Shown here: positions 52,800 through 64,000 of the stretch, piece by piece
Numbering within the stretch: position 1 is the stretch's first letter
Layout of the letters: each line of letters opens with the position of its first letter
Assembly (NCBI GenBank): GCA_910577665.1
Contig: CAJTOJ010000004.1
Span: 62,001-126,000, forward strand
Reading direction: 5' to 3'
DNA length: 64,000 bases
DNA from: an uncultured Acetatifactor sp.
GTDB taxonomy: Bacteria; Bacillota; Clostridia; Lachnospirales; Lachnospiraceae
Notes under the pieces: model-generated
What the model saw: the letters and a program-made list of their open reading frames with translations, nothing else
What the model was told of the DNA's origin: nothing
The model's database searches: none
Position numbers and translations under genes: made by a program

Positions 52800-54095
52800 T
52801 CAGCAGTAGCTATTGAACATCATGCCGCTGTATGCGCTTGTAATATAAGGACTGACATAGTTATGTCCCGGGTTCTTGTAGGCCACAATCACTTTCTCCA
52901 CATAGTCCATGGGATTCAGGGACACCTGGCCACTCTTGCGCAGCAGCATATTGGAGAAGTTCTTCAGATAGCCGAAGGTCTCCGGAATATCCTGGGACTG
53001 CTCGGCACTTTGGTGCAGGGCATTGCTATCTATCCGAAGAGTGCCATCCTGCTCCATGGTTAGGCCCATGGGCTCCATGGAATTGCCGTAGGTCAGTGCA
53101 ATTGTCTTCAGCTCTCTCACAAGCTGCCTGCTTCTGGACTGGGAATCCAGATAGGAAGAAGCGGCCCGCAGGAATTCATTGTATCCACCTACCAGATGGG
53201 CCACATTGTCGGTCAGGGACTCTAAGTCTGTCTTCAAGCCGATCTGGATGGGATGTCCCTCCTGGGTGACACCATGCAGGTCAATCTCAAAATTCTTATC
53301 AAAGGTAAAATGATTCCGGGATGCGGTCTGCTCCTGGCCGTTAACAGAAAAGGAAGCGTTGGATGCCTCACGGCTCACGTAATCCAGACCGAAATATTCA
53401 ACGGTGCCGTTTGCCTTGCTGGTACGGTCATCGCTGACCGTAAAAACAGAGGATCTGCCGGAGCCAAGCCCGGTGCTCTCCGATGTGAGCCACAGGGAGG
53501 TCCGGGAATCGGATTCCACCAGGTCAGCCCGGATGCCGATACTGGAGTTGTTGATCAGGCGGGCAAGTCTGTCCTGGATCTCCCGGTTGGTCTCCGCCTC
53601 ATCTATGGTAAACTGATACTCGTAGTTCACATCACCCAGTCCCAGGTCAAAGGAATACGTACCGGCTGGCAACGCCACCCGTGTATCTGGCAGAAACAAC
53701 CCCAGGTTTTCCTGGGAAGAGGCCAGGGAATGGACTTCCAGCTGCAGGCCGGGGACAGAGTGTCCGGCATTGTGGGATCCGATGAAAGAAGCAGTGGCTA
53801 CATGTTCATCGGAAGTGTAGACACTTTTTTTGCTGAACAGGCTGTCTTCCTCCAGGCCGCCCAGCTGTGCCAGGGTATTGCGCAACTGCCGGGCATTCTC
53901 CTTCAGATCCACAGCATACTGCTGTGTTGCCTTGCTGGTAGTAGGGAGATACCAGGGGGCGTCCTTGTTCTGTTTGACAATGGAGTTGTATACACTGCGA
54001 AGCTCACTTTTCTTGTGGGCATCGTATCTGGTCACGGCCTTTGGGGTATAGTTGGTCAGATAGTTATTGTATACGGTATTGAGAGCAAAACTCAT
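52800..54095 (-). CDS. FliD-like flagellar filament cap protein
   Basis: The 431-residue protein on the minus strand resembles FliD (hook-associated protein 2). A C-terminal helical region (HLVGGYNEFLRAASSYL, then MGLTMEQDGTLRID) matches the FliD_C layout, and the middle is beta-rich with many Ser and Thr (GTYSFDLGLGDVNYEY). FliD caps the growing filament and folds flagellin. It is shorter than typical FliD and its N-terminus is not the usual conserved one, so it may be a related flagellar or adhesive surface protein. The start codon at 54095 is preceded by GAAAGGAGG on this strand; the promoter at 54126-54154 is of sigma-A type. Confidence 0.65.
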   Translation of the reverse strand: MSFALNTVYNNYLTNYTPKAVTRYDAHKKSELRSVYNSIVKQNKDAPWYLPTTSKATQQYAVDLKENARQLRNTLAQLGGLEEDSLFSKKSVYTSDEHVATASFIGSHNAGHSVPGLQLEVHSLASSQENLGLFLPDTRVALPAGTYSFDLGLGDVNYEYQFTIDEAETNREIQDRLARLINNSSIGIRADLVESDSRTSLWLTSESTGLGSGRSSVFTVSDDRTSKANGTVEYFGLDYVSREASNASFSVNGQEQTASRNHFTFDKNFEIDLHGVTQEGHPIQIGLKTDLESLTDNVAHLVGGYNEFLRAASSYLDSQSRSRQLVRELKTIALTYGNSMEPMGLTMEQDGTLRIDSNALHQSAEQSQDIPETFGYLKNFSNMLLRKSGQVSLNPMDYVEKVIVAYKNPGHNYVSPYITSAYSGMMFNSYC

Positions 54096-54125
54096 TGCCG
54101 CGCCTCCTTTCTCTCATTTTCTTAA

Positions 54126-54154
54126 AGTATACCACTTCAGATAAGAAGAGACAA
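54126..54154 (-). promoter_or_regulatory. Sigma-A promoter of the FliD-like gene
   Basis: On the minus strand, TTGTCT (54149-54154) and TATACT (54126-54131) are separated by 17 bases, about 30 bases before the start codon. Confidence 0.72.
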
Positions 54155-54174
54155 GAGAGTTTTTGAAAAAACTG

Positions 54175-54203
54175 TTGACGAAGCATGATTCCTGTGATAT
54201 AGT
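54175..54203 (+). promoter_or_regulatory. Sigma-A promoter of rpmG-secE-nusG
   Basis: TTGACG (54175-54180) and TATAGT (54198-54203) with a 17-base spacer lie back to back with the FliD-like promoter. Confidence 0.88.
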
Positions 54204-54296
54204 ATTAAAACGAGATTAGAAGCAGGTCTTTTTTTTATGCTTAATTTTTGAGAGAGAATAAGGTTGAGAAACCTTGAAAAACCAGGAGGTAGCAAA

Positions 54297-54446
54297 ATGC
54301 GGACTAAAATTACCTTGGCTTGTACCGAATGCAAGCAGCGTAACTACAATACTACCAAGGACAAGAAGACGCATCCGGACAGGATGGAGACCAAGAAATA
54401 TTGCAGATTCTGTAGAACCCATACACTGCACAAGGAAACCAAGTAA
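54297..54446 (+). CDS. rpmG: Ribosomal protein L33, zinc-binding form
   Basis: The 49-residue L33 belongs to the large ribosomal subunit. It keeps both Cys pairs (CTEC near the start and CRFC near the end), so it is the zinc-binding version. The ATG at 54297 lies eight bases after AGGAGG and gives the conserved MRTKITLAC start. It is the first gene of the secE-nusG operon. Confidence 0.96.
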   Translation: MRTKITLACTECKQRNYNTTKDKKTHPDRMETKKYCRFCRTHTLHKETK

Positions 54447-54523
54447 ACTTTCAGATTCTGATTTGGCAGGTGTGCCGGAGGGTATGTATATGTCCCTCTT
54501 TGGGCATGCACGGGGGTATAACC

Positions 54524-54727
54524 ATGGGAGATTCCGCAGAGAAGCAGGCCGGACCTGGTTTCTTGAAGGGAGTAAAGGCTGAGTTTAAGAAGATTGTATG
54601 GCCGGACAGACAGGCCACCATTAAGCAGTCCATTGCAGTCGTGGCAATCTCTGTTGTGGTGGGGGTACTCATTGCACTCATTGACTATGTAGTCAAATAC
54701 GGCGTGAACTTCATTACATCGATTTAG
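54524..54727 (+). CDS. secE: Preprotein translocase subunit SecE
   Basis: The 67-residue single-pass SecE clamps SecY in the translocon. It has the conserved amphipathic helix FLKGVKAEFKKIVWPDRQ followed by one membrane segment (IAVVAISVVVGVLIALIDYV). The ATG at 54524 follows GGGGG by eight bases; longer frames upstream are not conserved. Confidence 0.95.
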   Translation: MGDSAEKQAGPGFLKGVKAEFKKIVWPDRQATIKQSIAVVAISVVVGVLIALIDYVVKYGVNFITSI

Positions 54728-54751
54728 GGAAAGCAGAGCGAGGGAGATTGT

Positions 54752-55270
54752 ATGGCAGAGGCGATGTGGTATGTGGTCCATACCTATTCGGGATATGAGA
54801 ATAAAGTCAAAGCCAATATTGAGAAGACCATTGAGAACAACAAGCATCTGGCAGAGCAGATCCTGGAAGTCCGGGTTCCCATGCAGGATGTGGTAGAGAT
54901 GAAAAACGGTGCCAGGAAGACCGTCCAGAAGAAGATGTTTCCGGGCTATGTGCTTCTCAATATGGAAATGAATGATGATACCTGGTATGTAGTGCGCAAT
55001 ACCCGGGGAGTTACGGGGTTTGTGGGTCCGGGGAGCAAGCCTGTTCCCCTGACAGAGGCGGAGATGAAGCCTCTGGGTATCAAGACAGAGAATGTTTCCG
55101 TTGACTTTGTGGAGGGAGACAGCATTGCCGTGGTTGCAGGTGTCTGGAAGGATACGGTAGGCATTGTGCAGAAGTTGGATTATGGTAAGCAGACAGCCAC
55201 GATCAATGTGGAACTGTTCGGCAGGGAGACTCCAGTGGAGATCGGCTTTGCAGAAGTCAGAAAGCTGTAA
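54752..55270 (+). CDS. nusG: Transcription elongation/antitermination factor NusG
   Basis: The 172-residue NusG has an NGN domain (WYVVHTYSGYENKVKANIE, KMFPGYVLLNM, TRGVTGFVGPG) and a C-terminal KOW domain (DSIAVVAGVWKDTVGIVQ). The KOW core is slightly divergent (VAGVWKD in place of the usual GPF). It binds RNA polymerase and modulates pausing and Rho- or ribosome-coupled elongation. It lies 24 bases after secE. Confidence 0.97.
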   Translation: MAEAMWYVVHTYSGYENKVKANIEKTIENNKHLAEQILEVRVPMQDVVEMKNGARKTVQKKMFPGYVLLNMEMNDDTWYVVRNTRGVTGFVGPGSKPVPLTEAEMKPLGIKTENVSVDFVEGDSIAVVAGVWKDTVGIVQKLDYGKQTATINVELFGRETPVEIGFAEVRKL

Positions 55271-55574
55271 ACAGGTATTTTCCGGCTTGGCCGGTGGAAT
55301 ACATGCCATCCTGGCGTCAGCCAAGGGGCATAAGCGGTGCGGGCCTGGTGAAAAGGGACTGCGCACAAAAGGGTGTTGTGGGATGCTTAAGGCAGGACAC
55401 TGCACCCGGAGTAACACAGTGGGAGCAGGGATCCATGGGGATAACTGCGCCAGAGCACCATTGGCAGTCCGGTAAGGGCGGGGTGTGGGAGGTACACTGC
55501 TGCGGCAGGGGCCTGTACAGGACGCACGCCCATGCAGGAAGGCGATGGTTACCACAGATTTAGGAGGTGCCACA
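55271..55574 (+). other. 304-base gap between nusG and rplK
   Basis: No convincing gene, terminator with T-run or promoter is visible. The short CCGG..CCGG repeat at its start is not a terminator. It ends with the rplK ribosome binding site (TAGGAGGTG). Confidence 0.5.
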
Positions 55575-56003
55575 ATGGCAAAGAAAGTAACAGGTTATAT
55601 CAAATTGCAGATTCCTGCGGGCAAGGCAACGCCTGCTCCGCCAGTAGGACCTGCGCTGGGACAGCATGGGGTGAACATTGTTGAGTTCACCAAGCAGTTT
55701 AATGCGAGGACTGCGGATAAGGGAGACACCATTATCCCTGTTGTGATCACAGTATATGCAGACAGATCCTTCAGTTTCATTACGAAGACTCCTCCTGCAG
55801 CCGTACTGTTGAAGAAGGCCTGCAACATAAAGTCTGGTTCTGCGGTGCCCAACAAGACGAAGGTTGCCACCATTTCCAAGGATAAGCTCCGTGAGATCGC
55901 CGAGCTGAAGATGCCGGATCTGAATGCAGCCAGTGTGGAGGCTGCCATGAGTATGATAGCTGGAACTGCACGCAGTATGGGCATTACAGTGGAAGGCAAC
56001 TAA
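55575..56003 (+). CDS. rplK: Ribosomal protein L11
   Basis: The 142-residue L11 binds the GTPase-associated centre of 23S rRNA. The N-terminal domain ([20 protein letters not shown]) and C-terminal rRNA-binding domain ([26 protein letters not shown]) are complete. The start is set by TAGGAGG nine bases upstream and by the conserved [12 protein letters not shown] start. Confidence 0.97.
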   Translation: MAKKVTGYIKLQIPAGKATPAPPVGPALGQHGVNIVEFTKQFNARTADKGDTIIPVVITVYADRSFSFITKTPPAAVLLKKACNIKSGSAVPNKTKVATISKDKLREIAELKMPDLNAASVEAAMSMIAGTARSMGITVEGN

Positions 56004-56183
56004 AGCCGGAGCAAGGCGGCATATCCGGGATTGCACCGATTGCCTGTGTGGACAGCATCGGCAGTACGGGAAGTATGTGATGCATTTCCAGGCAGGATCC
56101 TGGTCAATGAGGCAGCATAACGAAGTGGAACCGAGAGAATGGGAGACAACAGTAGTTGTCGCTGGAACCTAGGAGGTAAGAGA

Positions 56184-56873
56184 ATGAAACATGGCAAGAA
56201 ATATAATGAGGTTGCAAAGCTGGTAGACCGTTCTGCGGCCTACGAGCCAGCGGAAGCAATCGCCCTGGTGAAGAAGACAGCAGTTGCAAAGTTTGATGAG
56301 ACCATAGAGGCACATATCCGTACAGGATGTGACGGACGTCACGCAGAACAGCAGGTCCGCGGTGCGGTGGTACTGCCCAACGGAACCGGTAAGAAAGTGC
56401 GTGTCCTGGTCTTTGCGAAAGGGGACAAGATAAATGAGGCAGAAGCTGCCGGTGCCGATCATGTAGGAGGCGAGGAGCTGATACCCAGAATCCAGCACGA
56501 TGGCTGGCTTGACTTCGATGTGGTAGTGGCAACTCCCGACATGATGGGTGTAGTGGGACGTCTGGGTAAGATCCTGGGACCTAAGGGTCTGATGCCCAAT
56601 CCCAAGGCCGGTACTGTCACCATGGATGTGACCAAGGCCATCAATGATATCAAGGCAGGTAAGATTGAGTACAGGCTTGACCGTGCCAACATCATCCATG
56701 TACCTGTGGGCAAAGCCTCTTTTTCTGAGGAAGCCCTGGGAGAGAACTTTAAGGCACTGATGGAAGCCATTGTGAAGGCAAGGCCCAGTGCAGTGAAGGG
56801 ACAGTACCTAAGGAGCATCACCTTGACCAGCACCATGGGTCCTGGCGTAAAGGTCAGCGTGGCGAAGTTCTAA
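56184..56873 (+). CDS. rplA: Ribosomal protein L1
   Basis: The 229-residue L1 forms the L1 stalk. Typical features are [42 protein letters not shown] and the C-terminal [10 protein letters not shown]. The ATG at 56184 is preceded by TAGGAGG. It lies 180 bases after rplK; L1 often autoregulates this pair, but I did not identify the binding site. Confidence 0.97.
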   Translation: MKHGKKYNEVAKLVDRSAAYEPAEAIALVKKTAVAKFDETIEAHIRTGCDGRHAEQQVRGAVVLPNGTGKKVRVLVFAKGDKINEAEAAGADHVGGEELIPRIQHDGWLDFDVVVATPDMMGVVGRLGKILGPKGLMPNPKAGTVTMDVTKAINDIKAGKIEYRLDRANIIHVPVGKASFSEEALGENFKALMEAIVKARPSAVKGQYLRSITLTSTMGPGVKVSVAKF

Positions 56874-56978
56874 AATGTTTCGTGTTTGTCACGAAAGATG
56901 CGTGAAAGCGCCTCACGGCAATACCGCGTGAATCGTAATCACAGAAGTTCTGAAATTATAATTTGTGGTCAAAAGGGG

Positions 56979-57008
56979 TTGACTTCTGCCAACCCCTTAT
57001 GATATGAT
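56979..57008 (+). promoter_or_regulatory. Sigma-A promoter of rplJ-rplL
   Basis: TTGACT (56979-56984) and TATGAT (57003-57008) with an 18-base spacer. Confidence 0.8.
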
Positions 57009-57011
57009 GCA

Positions 57012-57186
57012 GAAGGTCGCAAGACCAAGCCGAAGACAGTAGGCCCCGTTGGGGTAAGCACAGTCGCCTACCGAGGAAAGAGTTTGTATGTAAGACTTTT
57101 TGTCTCCCTGTCTTCCAGGGGGACTTTTCTTATAAAAACTCCTTTCGGCATGGGGAGGGTCCCCACACTATTCTATAAGGAGGTAA
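57012..57186 (+). ncRNA. Ribosomal protein L10 leader
   Basis: A structured leader between promoter and rplJ has the expected position and content for the L10 leader, to which the L10-L12 complex binds to repress its own synthesis. It includes AAGGTCGCAAGACC and the paired GGCCCC/GGGGT segments, and it ends with TAAGGAGG. Confidence 0.72.
57102..57128 (+). terminator. Attenuator-like hairpin in the L10 leader
   Basis: GTCTCCCTG (57102-57110 region) pairs with CAGGGGGAC over nine positions and is followed by TTTTCTTAT, as expected for a transcription attenuator. Confidence 0.6.
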
Positions 57187-57190
57187 AGAA

Positions 57191-57724
57191 ATGGCAAAGG
57201 TTGCTTTAAAGAAACCGATCGTAGACGAGATTGCCGCCCACGTCAAAGAGGCCCAGTCAGTTGTCCTGGTGGACTATCGCGGACTGACAGTGGAGCAGGA
57301 TACCCAACTGCGCAAGAAGCTGCGTGAAGAAGGAATCGTCTACAAGGTGTACAAAAACACCTTTATGAATTTCGCGTTCAAAGGCACAGATTGCGAAGGG
57401 CTGGCTCCGTACCTGGAGGGTCCCAGCGCAGTGGCGATCTCTTCTGAGGATGCCACAGCTCCTGCCAGAGTCCTGTCCGAGTTCGCGAAGACCGCTGATA
57501 AGCTGGAGATCAAGGCTGGCGTAGTGGAAGGCACCGTATACGATGCCAAGGGAATCGCTTCCATCGCAAGCATTCCTTCCAGGGAAGTACTTATTTCCAG
57601 ACTGCTGGGCAGCATGCAGAGTCCTATCACCAATTTTGCAGTTGTGATGAAGCAGCTTGCAGAAAAAGGCGGTGCCAGCGCCTGCGAAGCTACAGAACAG
57701 CCCGCAGAGGCACCTGTAGAATAA
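57191..57724 (+). CDS. rplJ: Ribosomal protein L10
   Basis: The 177-residue L10 forms the base of the L12 stalk. N-terminal rRNA-binding part: KKPIVDEIAAHVKEAQSVVLVDYRGLTV; the C-terminal helix binds L12 dimers. TAAGGAGG lies before the ATG. Regulation is expected through the leader upstream. Confidence 0.97.
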   Translation: MAKVALKKPIVDEIAAHVKEAQSVVLVDYRGLTVEQDTQLRKKLREEGIVYKVYKNTFMNFAFKGTDCEGLAPYLEGPSAVAISSEDATAPARVLSEFAKTADKLEIKAGVVEGTVYDAKGIASIASIPSREVLISRLLGSMQSPITNFAVVMKQLAEKGGASACEATEQPAEAPVE

Positions 57725-57783
57725 GCGTTTAGATCCGTAGACACAGATCTGCTAAAACAATCTTAAAATGGAGGAGAATAACA

Positions 57784-58158
57784 ATGGCTAAATTGACAGC
57801 GCAGGAACTGATTGATGCGATCAAAGAGATGACCGTATTAGAGTTAAACGAACTTGTAAAGGCTTGCGAGGAGGAGTTCGGCGTATCCGCAGCAGCTAAT
57901 GTGGCAGTGGTGGCAGCAGGCCCTGCAGCAGCTCCCGAAGAGGAGAAGACAGAGTTCGATGTGGAACTGACCGAAGTTGGTTCTGAGAAGGTAAAGGTGA
58001 TCAAGGTGGTACGTGAACTCACCGGCCTTGGCCTGAAGGAGGCAAAGGATGCAGTGGATGGCGCTCCCAAGGTGATCAAGGAAGCTGTTTCCAAGGAGGA
58101 AGCCGAGGAAGCCAAGAAGAAACTGGAAGAAGTGGGCGCAAAGGTTACCTTGAAGTAA
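57784..58158 (+). CDS. rplL: Ribosomal protein L7/L12
   Basis: The 124-residue stalk protein recruits translational GTPases. It has an N-terminal dimerisation helix, an Ala-rich hinge ([11 protein letters not shown]) and the conserved C-terminal domain ([20 protein letters not shown]). It is followed by a terminator and a new promoter, so rpoBC can be transcribed separately. Confidence 0.98.
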   Translation: MAKLTAQELIDAIKEMTVLELNELVKACEEEFGVSAAANVAVVAAGPAAAPEEEKTEFDVELTEVGSEKVKVIKVVRELTGLGLKEAKDAVDGAPKVIKEAVSKEEAEEAKKKLEEVGAKVTLK

Positions 58159-58197
58159 TTCCAGTCCCCATCCGTTTTTCCGGAACAACGAAGGATA

Positions 58198-58229
58198 AGC
58201 GGCCTGCCTGCCGGCGGGCTGCTTCTTTT
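58198..58229 (+). terminator. Terminator after rplL
   Basis: AGCGGCCTGCC (58198-58208) pairs with GGCGGGCTGCT (58213-58223) with two G-T wobbles, followed by TCTTTTC. It may be partial, as is usual between rplL and rpoB. Confidence 0.72.
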
Positions 58230-58253
58230 CAATCAACTTTTCTAAGATTCTGC

Positions 58254-58282
58254 TTGACCCAATTTCCAATTTGTGTTATTAT
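58254..58282 (+). promoter_or_regulatory. Sigma-A promoter of rpoBC
   Basis: TTGACC (58254-58259) and TATTAT (58277-58282) with a 17-base spacer; the leader to rpoB is about 230 bases and shows no gene. Confidence 0.83.
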
Positions 58283-58516
58283 GGATGATGCATTATTGTG
58301 CTGTGCTATGCTTATTTTTCGCGGATCTGTTGTGCAGATTGGCGTGTGTCTGGGGAAGACGGCACATTTCCAGGAAAGCGCAGTCCGCTTCTTGCTACGG
58401 ATCACATACTGCCCGGAGATAAACCTGCAGGTGGCAGGGGAGATGCCTTTGTGTTAGTGTCTTCCTTGACAGTTCCTTAGGTAAGAATAGGCATGAATTA
58501 GAAAGAATGGGGTGAA

Positions 58517-61500
58517 ATGTCAATGGAAAAAAACAGAATACGTCCAATTGCCGGTACGAAGGTTATGCGTATGAGTTATGCACGACAGAAAGAAGTCCTG
58601 GAGATGCCTAACCTGATCGAAGTCCAGAAGGATTCCTATCAGTGGTTTCTGGATGAAGGCTTGAAGGAAGTCTTCGATGATATCTCTCCGATTGCTGATT
58701 ACAGCGGTTCCCTGAGTCTGGAATTTGTAGACTTTGAACTGTGCAGGAACGACGTGAAATATTCTATTGAAGAATGCAAAGAGAGGGATGCCACCTACGC
58801 TGCCCCCCTGACCGTGACGGTTCGCCTATACAATAAGGAAAAGGAAGAGATCAGTGAGCATAAGATCTTCATGGGTGATCTCCCGCTGATGACGGAGACA
58901 GGCACATTTGTGATCAATGGTGCAGAGCGTGTAATCGTAAGCCAGTTGGTGCGTTCCCCCGGCATCTACTACGCCATCGGACATGACAAGATCGGCAAGA
59001 GACTGTTTTCCTGCACGGTGATCCCCAACCGTGGAGCCTGGCTGGAGTATGAGACAGATTCCAATGATGTGTTCTATGTGCGGGTGGACAGAACCAGGAA
59101 GGTTCCTGTCACGGTGCTGGTCCGCGCACTGGGTGTGGGTACCAACGATGAGATCCGCGAACTGTTCGGGGATGAACCTAAGATTGAAGCAAGTTTTTCC
59201 AAGGACACTGCTGAGAACTATCAGGAGGGTCTATTAGAGCTATATAAGAAAATACGTCCCGGGGAGCCTTTGAGCGTGGAGAGTGCGGAGAGCCTGATCA
59301 ATGCCATGTTTTTTGACCCCAGGAGATACGACCTGGCAAAAGTGGGCAGGTATAAATTCAATAAGAAGCTGGCCCTGCGCAACAGGATCCGGAATCACCT
59401 GCTGGCGGCAGATGTGGTGGATCCTTCTACCGGGGAAGTGCTGGCAGCGGCAGGGGAAAAAGTGACCCTGGAGCTTGCCGATACCATCCAGAACGCGGCG
59501 GTTCCTTTTGTGTATGTGCAGACAGAGGAGAGGAACGTGAAAGTTCTCTCCAACATGATGGTGGATCTTACCAGTTTTGTGGACTGTAATCCAAGGGATT
59601 TTGGTATCCATGAGAAGGTGTACTATCCTGTGCTTGCACAGATCCTGGAGGAGTTCTCCCAGGATCCGGAGAAGCTGGCGGTGGCAATCCGGAAGAATGT
59701 TCATGAGCTGGTGCCCAAGCATATTACCAAGGAGGATATCATTGCCTCCATCAACTATAACATGCATCTGGAATATGGCCTGGGGAACGATGATGACATT
59801 GATCATCTGGGCAACAGGCGTATTCGTGCGGTGGGTGAGCTGTTACAGAACCAGTATCGGATCGGCTTGTCCAGGATGGAGAGGGTGGTGCGGGAGCGTA
59901 TGACCACACATGACACAGATGATGTGTCCCCCCAGTCCTTGATCAATATCAAACCGGTGACCTCTGCGGTGAAGGAGTTCTTCGGTTCTTCCCAGCTGTC
60001 TCAGTTTATGGATCAGAACAACCCCTTAGGTGAACTGACCCATAAGAGACGTCTGTCCGCATTGGGTCCTGGTGGTCTGTCCAGGGATCGTGCCGGATTT
60101 GAGGTACGTGACGTGCATTATTCGCACTATGGGAGAATGTGCCCCATTGAGACTCCTGAGGGTCCCAACATTGGTCTGATCAATTCCCTGGCCAGTTATG
60201 CCAGGATCAATGAGTACGGTTTTGTGGAGTCTCCGTATCGCAAAATCGACAAGAGCAATCTCCAGAATCCCGTGGTCACGGATGAAGTGGTCTACATGAC
60301 GGCGGATGAGGAGGACAATTATCATGTGGCCCAGGCCAGCGAAGCCCTGGATGCAGAGGGACATTTTGTCCGCAACATGGTATCTGGACGGTACAGGGAG
60401 GAGACTTCCGAGTATCCCCGTTCCATGTTCGATTATATGGATGTGTCGCCCAGAATGGTATTCTCTGTGGCTACTGCGTTGATTCCCTTCCTGGAGAACG
60501 ATGATGCCAATCGTGCCTTGATGGGATCCAATATGCAGCGTCAGGCGGTGCCGCTTCTGACCACAGACGCACCTGCGGTAGGCACAGGTATGGAGACCAA
60601 GGCGGCAGTGGACTCCGGTGTATGTGTGGTGGCCAAGAAACCGGGTACGGTGGATTTTGTGTCTTCCAGTCTGATCCGGATTACCTATGACGATGGGGAG
60701 CGGGCAGAATTCCGTCTCACCAAGTTTTCACGCAGCAACCAGTCCAACTGCTACAACCAGAAGCCCATTGTAACCAAAGGGGATCATGTGGAGGCCGGGG
60801 AAGTGATCGCAGACGGTCCCTCCACTTCCCAGGGAGAACTGGCGCTGGGGAAGAACCCTTTGATTGGGTTTATGACATGGGAGGGATACAATTACGAGGA
60901 TGCCGTGCTGCTCAGCGAGCGTCTGGTCCAGGAGGATGTGTACACTTCTGTCCATATTGAGGAATATGAGGCGGAGGCCAGAGACACGAAGCTGGGTCCG
61001 GAAGAGATTACCCGGGATGTGCCCGGCGTGGGTGATGAGGCCTTGAAGGATCTGGACGACAGAGGTATCATCCGTATTGGCGCCGAGGTCCGTGCGGGAG
61101 ATATCCTGGTGGGTAAGGTGACACCGAAGGGAGAGACAGAACTGACGGCGGAAGAAAGACTGTTGCGGGCCATTTTCGGTGAGAAGGCCAGAGAAGTCCG
61201 TGACACATCCTTGAAAGTGCCCCATGGAGAGTATGGTATCGTGGTGGATGCCAAGGTATTTACCAGGGAGAACAGCGATGAACTGTCCCCCGGTGTGAAT
61301 ATGGCAGTCCGTATCTATATTGCACAGAAGAGAAAGATTTCCGTGGGTGACAAGATGGCAGGCCGTCACGGGAACAAAGGTGTGGTCTCCCGTGTGTTGC
61401 CTGTGGAGGATATGCCCTACCTGCCCAACGGACGTCCCCTGGACATTGTGCTGAATCCTCTGGGCGTGCCTTCCCGTATGAACATAGGCCAGGTGCTGGA

Positions 61501-62386
61501 GATCCATCTCTCCCTGGCAGCCAGGGCCCTGGGCTTCAATGTGGCTACTCCCGTGTTCGATGGGGCCAACGAGAATGACATTATGGATACCCTGGATCTG
61601 GCCAATGATTATGTGAATCTGGAGTGGGAGGAATTCGAGGCAAAGCATAAAGAAGAGCTGCTTCCCGAGGTGATGGAGTATCTGTATGAGAACAGGGACC
61701 ACCGGGAAGTCTGGAAGGGAGTGCCCATTTCCAGGGACGGCAAAGTGCGTCTGCGGGATGGACGTACCGGCGAATATTTTGACAGTCCTGTTACTATAGG
61801 ACACATGCATTATCTGAAGCTGCACCACCTGGTAGATGACAAGATCCATGCCCGTTCCACCGGCCCGTACTCCCTGGTGACCCAGCAGCCCCTGGGCGGC
61901 AAGGCCCAGTTCGGCGGACAGCGTTTCGGTGAGATGGAAGTGTGGGCCCTGGAGGCATATGGTGCTTCCTACACCCTGCAGGAGATCCTCACTGTGAAGT
62001 CTGATGATGTGGTAGGCCGTGTGAAGACTTACGAGGCCATCATCAAAGGGGATAATATCCCTGAGCCGGGTATTCCCGAATCCTTCAAGGTGTTGTTGAA
62101 GGAACTGCAGGCCCTGGGACTTGATGTGCGGGTGCTTGGGGAAGACCAGAAGGAAGTGGAGATCATGGAGACCATAGATTACGGCGACACAGACTATCGC
62201 TATGAGATGGAAGGCGACCGTAAATATGACGACTATGACAATGGTTCCCTGGGTGAGATGGGTTACCAGGCCCAGGCCTTCGATGACGAGAGCGGAGAGC
62301 TTGTGAGCACGGACGATGACGAGGAGTATGATGATGCATACGATGATGCGGATGACGATGCGTTTGAAGGTGACGAGGAATATTAA
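58517..62386 (+). CDS. rpoB: RNA polymerase beta subunit
   Basis: The 1289-residue beta subunit is complete. The rifampicin-binding region has the sensitive-type residues ([20 protein letters not shown], then [10 protein letters not shown]). Also present are [47 protein letters not shown] and [21 protein letters not shown]. The C-terminus carries an extra tail of about 65 residues, very rich in Asp and Glu (for example [20 protein letters not shown]), beyond the normal end of the protein. The ATG at 58517 is five bases after a GGGG site; an ATG six bases later is also possible. Confidence 0.98.
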   Translation: MSMEKNRIRPIAGTKVMRMSYARQKEVLEMPNLIEVQKDSYQWFLDEGLKEVFDDISPIADYSGSLSLEFVDFELCRNDVKYSIEECKERDATYAAPLTVTVRLYNKEKEEISEHKIFMGDLPLMTETGTFVINGAERVIVSQLVRSPGIYYAIGHDKIGKRLFSCTVIPNRGAWLEYETDSNDVFYVRVDRTRKVPVTVLVRALGVGTNDEIRELFGDEPKIEASFSKDTAENYQEGLLELYKKIRPGEPLSVESAESLINAMFFDPRRYDLAKVGRYKFNKKLALRNRIRNHLLAADVVDPSTGEVLAAAGEKVTLELADTIQNAAVPFVYVQTEERNVKVLSNMMVDLTSFVDCNPRDFGIHEKVYYPVLAQILEEFSQDPEKLAVAIRKNVHELVPKHITKEDIIASINYNMHLEYGLGNDDDIDHLGNRRIRAVGELLQNQYRIGLSRMERVVRERMTTHDTDDVSPQSLINIKPVTSAVKEFFGSSQLSQFMDQNNPLGELTHKRRLSALGPGGLSRDRAGFEVRDVHYSHYGRMCPIETPEGPNIGLINSLASYARINEYGFVESPYRKIDKSNLQNPVVTDEVVYMTADEEDNYHVAQASEALDAEGHFVRNMVSGRYREETSEYPRSMFDYMDVSPRMVFSVATALIPFLENDDANRALMGSNMQRQAVPLLTTDAPAVGTGMETKAAVDSGVCVVAKKPGTVDFVSSSLIRITYDDGERAEFRLTKFSRSNQSNCYNQKPIVTKGDHVEAGEVIADGPSTSQGELALGKNPLIGFMTWEGYNYEDAVLLSERLVQEDVYTSVHIEEYEAEARDTKLGPEEITRDVPGVGDEALKDLDDRGIIRIGAEVRAGDILVGKVTPKGETELTAEERLLRAIFGEKAREVRDTSLKVPHGEYGIVVDAKVFTRENSDELSPGVNMAVRIYIAQKRKISVGDKMAGRHGNKGVVSRVLPVEDMPYLPNGRPLDIVLNPLGVPSRMNIGQVLEIHLSLAARALGFNVATPVFDGANENDIMDTLDLANDYVNLEWEEFEAKHKEELLPEVMEYLYENRDHREVWKGVPISRDGKVRLRDGRTGEYFDSPVTIGHMHYLKLHHLVDDKIHARSTGPYSLVTQQPLGGKAQFGGQRFGEMEVWALEAYGASYTLQEILTVKSDDVVGRVKTYEAIIKGDNIPEPGIPESFKVLLKELQALGLDVRVLGEDQKEVEIMETIDYGDTDYRYEMEGDRKYDDYDNGSLGEMGYQAQAFDDESGELVSTDDDEEYDDAYDDADDDAFEGDEEY

Positions 62387-62438
62387 CCGGTGCACCAGGG
62401 TATCTGGAACTGTTTCGTGTCTGGAAGTGCATGTTTAG

Positions 62439-64000
<1,562 letters not shown>

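Noticed and set aside
60728..62395. Minus-strand frame of 555 codons opposite rpoB
   Set aside because: It mirrors a highly conserved gene; the His- and Ile-rich product is typical of antisense frames in such genes.

Overview
The window looks like a chromosomal segment of a flagellated, low-to-moderate GC Firmicute, most likely a Lachnospiraceae-type member of the Clostridia. Three things suggest this: the gene order rpmG-secE-nusG-rplK-rplA-rplJ-rplL-rpoB-rpoC at the right end, strong AGGAGG-type ribosome binding sites with many TTG/GTG starts, and a flagellin gene behind a sigma-28 (SigD/FliA-type) promoter. The assignment is inference from gene content, not from a database match.

Layout. 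(1) 1-4346: the 3' part of a large gene plus a complete 882-residue protein carrying all metal-dependent adenosine deaminase motifs. The pair resembles the RADAR anti-phage system (RdrA ATPase, RdrB deaminase). (2) 4356-6115: sigma-28 promoter, a highly structured flagellin leader, flagellin, terminator. (3) 6190-49831: about 43 kb of glycan biosynthesis and modification genes, almost all on the + strand and tightly packed. It holds five GT2-type glycosyltransferases, two of them duplicated 890-residue GT-methyltransferase-GT proteins. It also holds a short NeuB-like synthase, a HAD-SIS fusion, a TPP enzyme, six radical SAM enzymes, three FkbM methyltransferases and a sugar C-methyltransferase. 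The rest includes two left-handed beta-helix acyltransferases, an SGNH hydrolase, a pyruvyltransferase, a HAD hydrolase and a CDP-3,6-dideoxyhexose set (two RfbF-type genes, RfbH, RfbG and a reductase). (4) 49911-52614: an exported YiiX-type hydrolase, then an XRE regulator translationally coupled to UDP-galactopyranose mutase. (5) 52800-54095, minus strand: a FliD-like flagellar protein. (6) 54175-64000: the ribosomal protein and RNA polymerase operons, with rpoC cut by the right edge.

How it fits together. A second sigma-28 promoter with a perfect GCCGATAA -10 element lies before the NeuB-like gene at 8447-8474, so the glycan genes are probably expressed with flagellin. I see no flippase, polymerase, polyprenyl-phosphate glycosyltransferase or ABC exporter in the block. 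I therefore favour cytoplasmic flagellin glycosylation over capsule or O-antigen synthesis. The most unusual property is modular: thirteen proteins carry what looks like the same small Rossmann-type domain (start motif like LYGAG), fused to radical SAM, methyltransferase, acyltransferase, HAD or glycosyltransferase modules, or standing alone. The block from the middle of the first 890-residue gene to about 26 kb is visibly AT-richer than its surroundings and is flanked by the duplicated gene, and a 16-codon tail of a radical SAM gene survives at 25848-25898. Together these point to recombination-driven reshuffling of the cluster.
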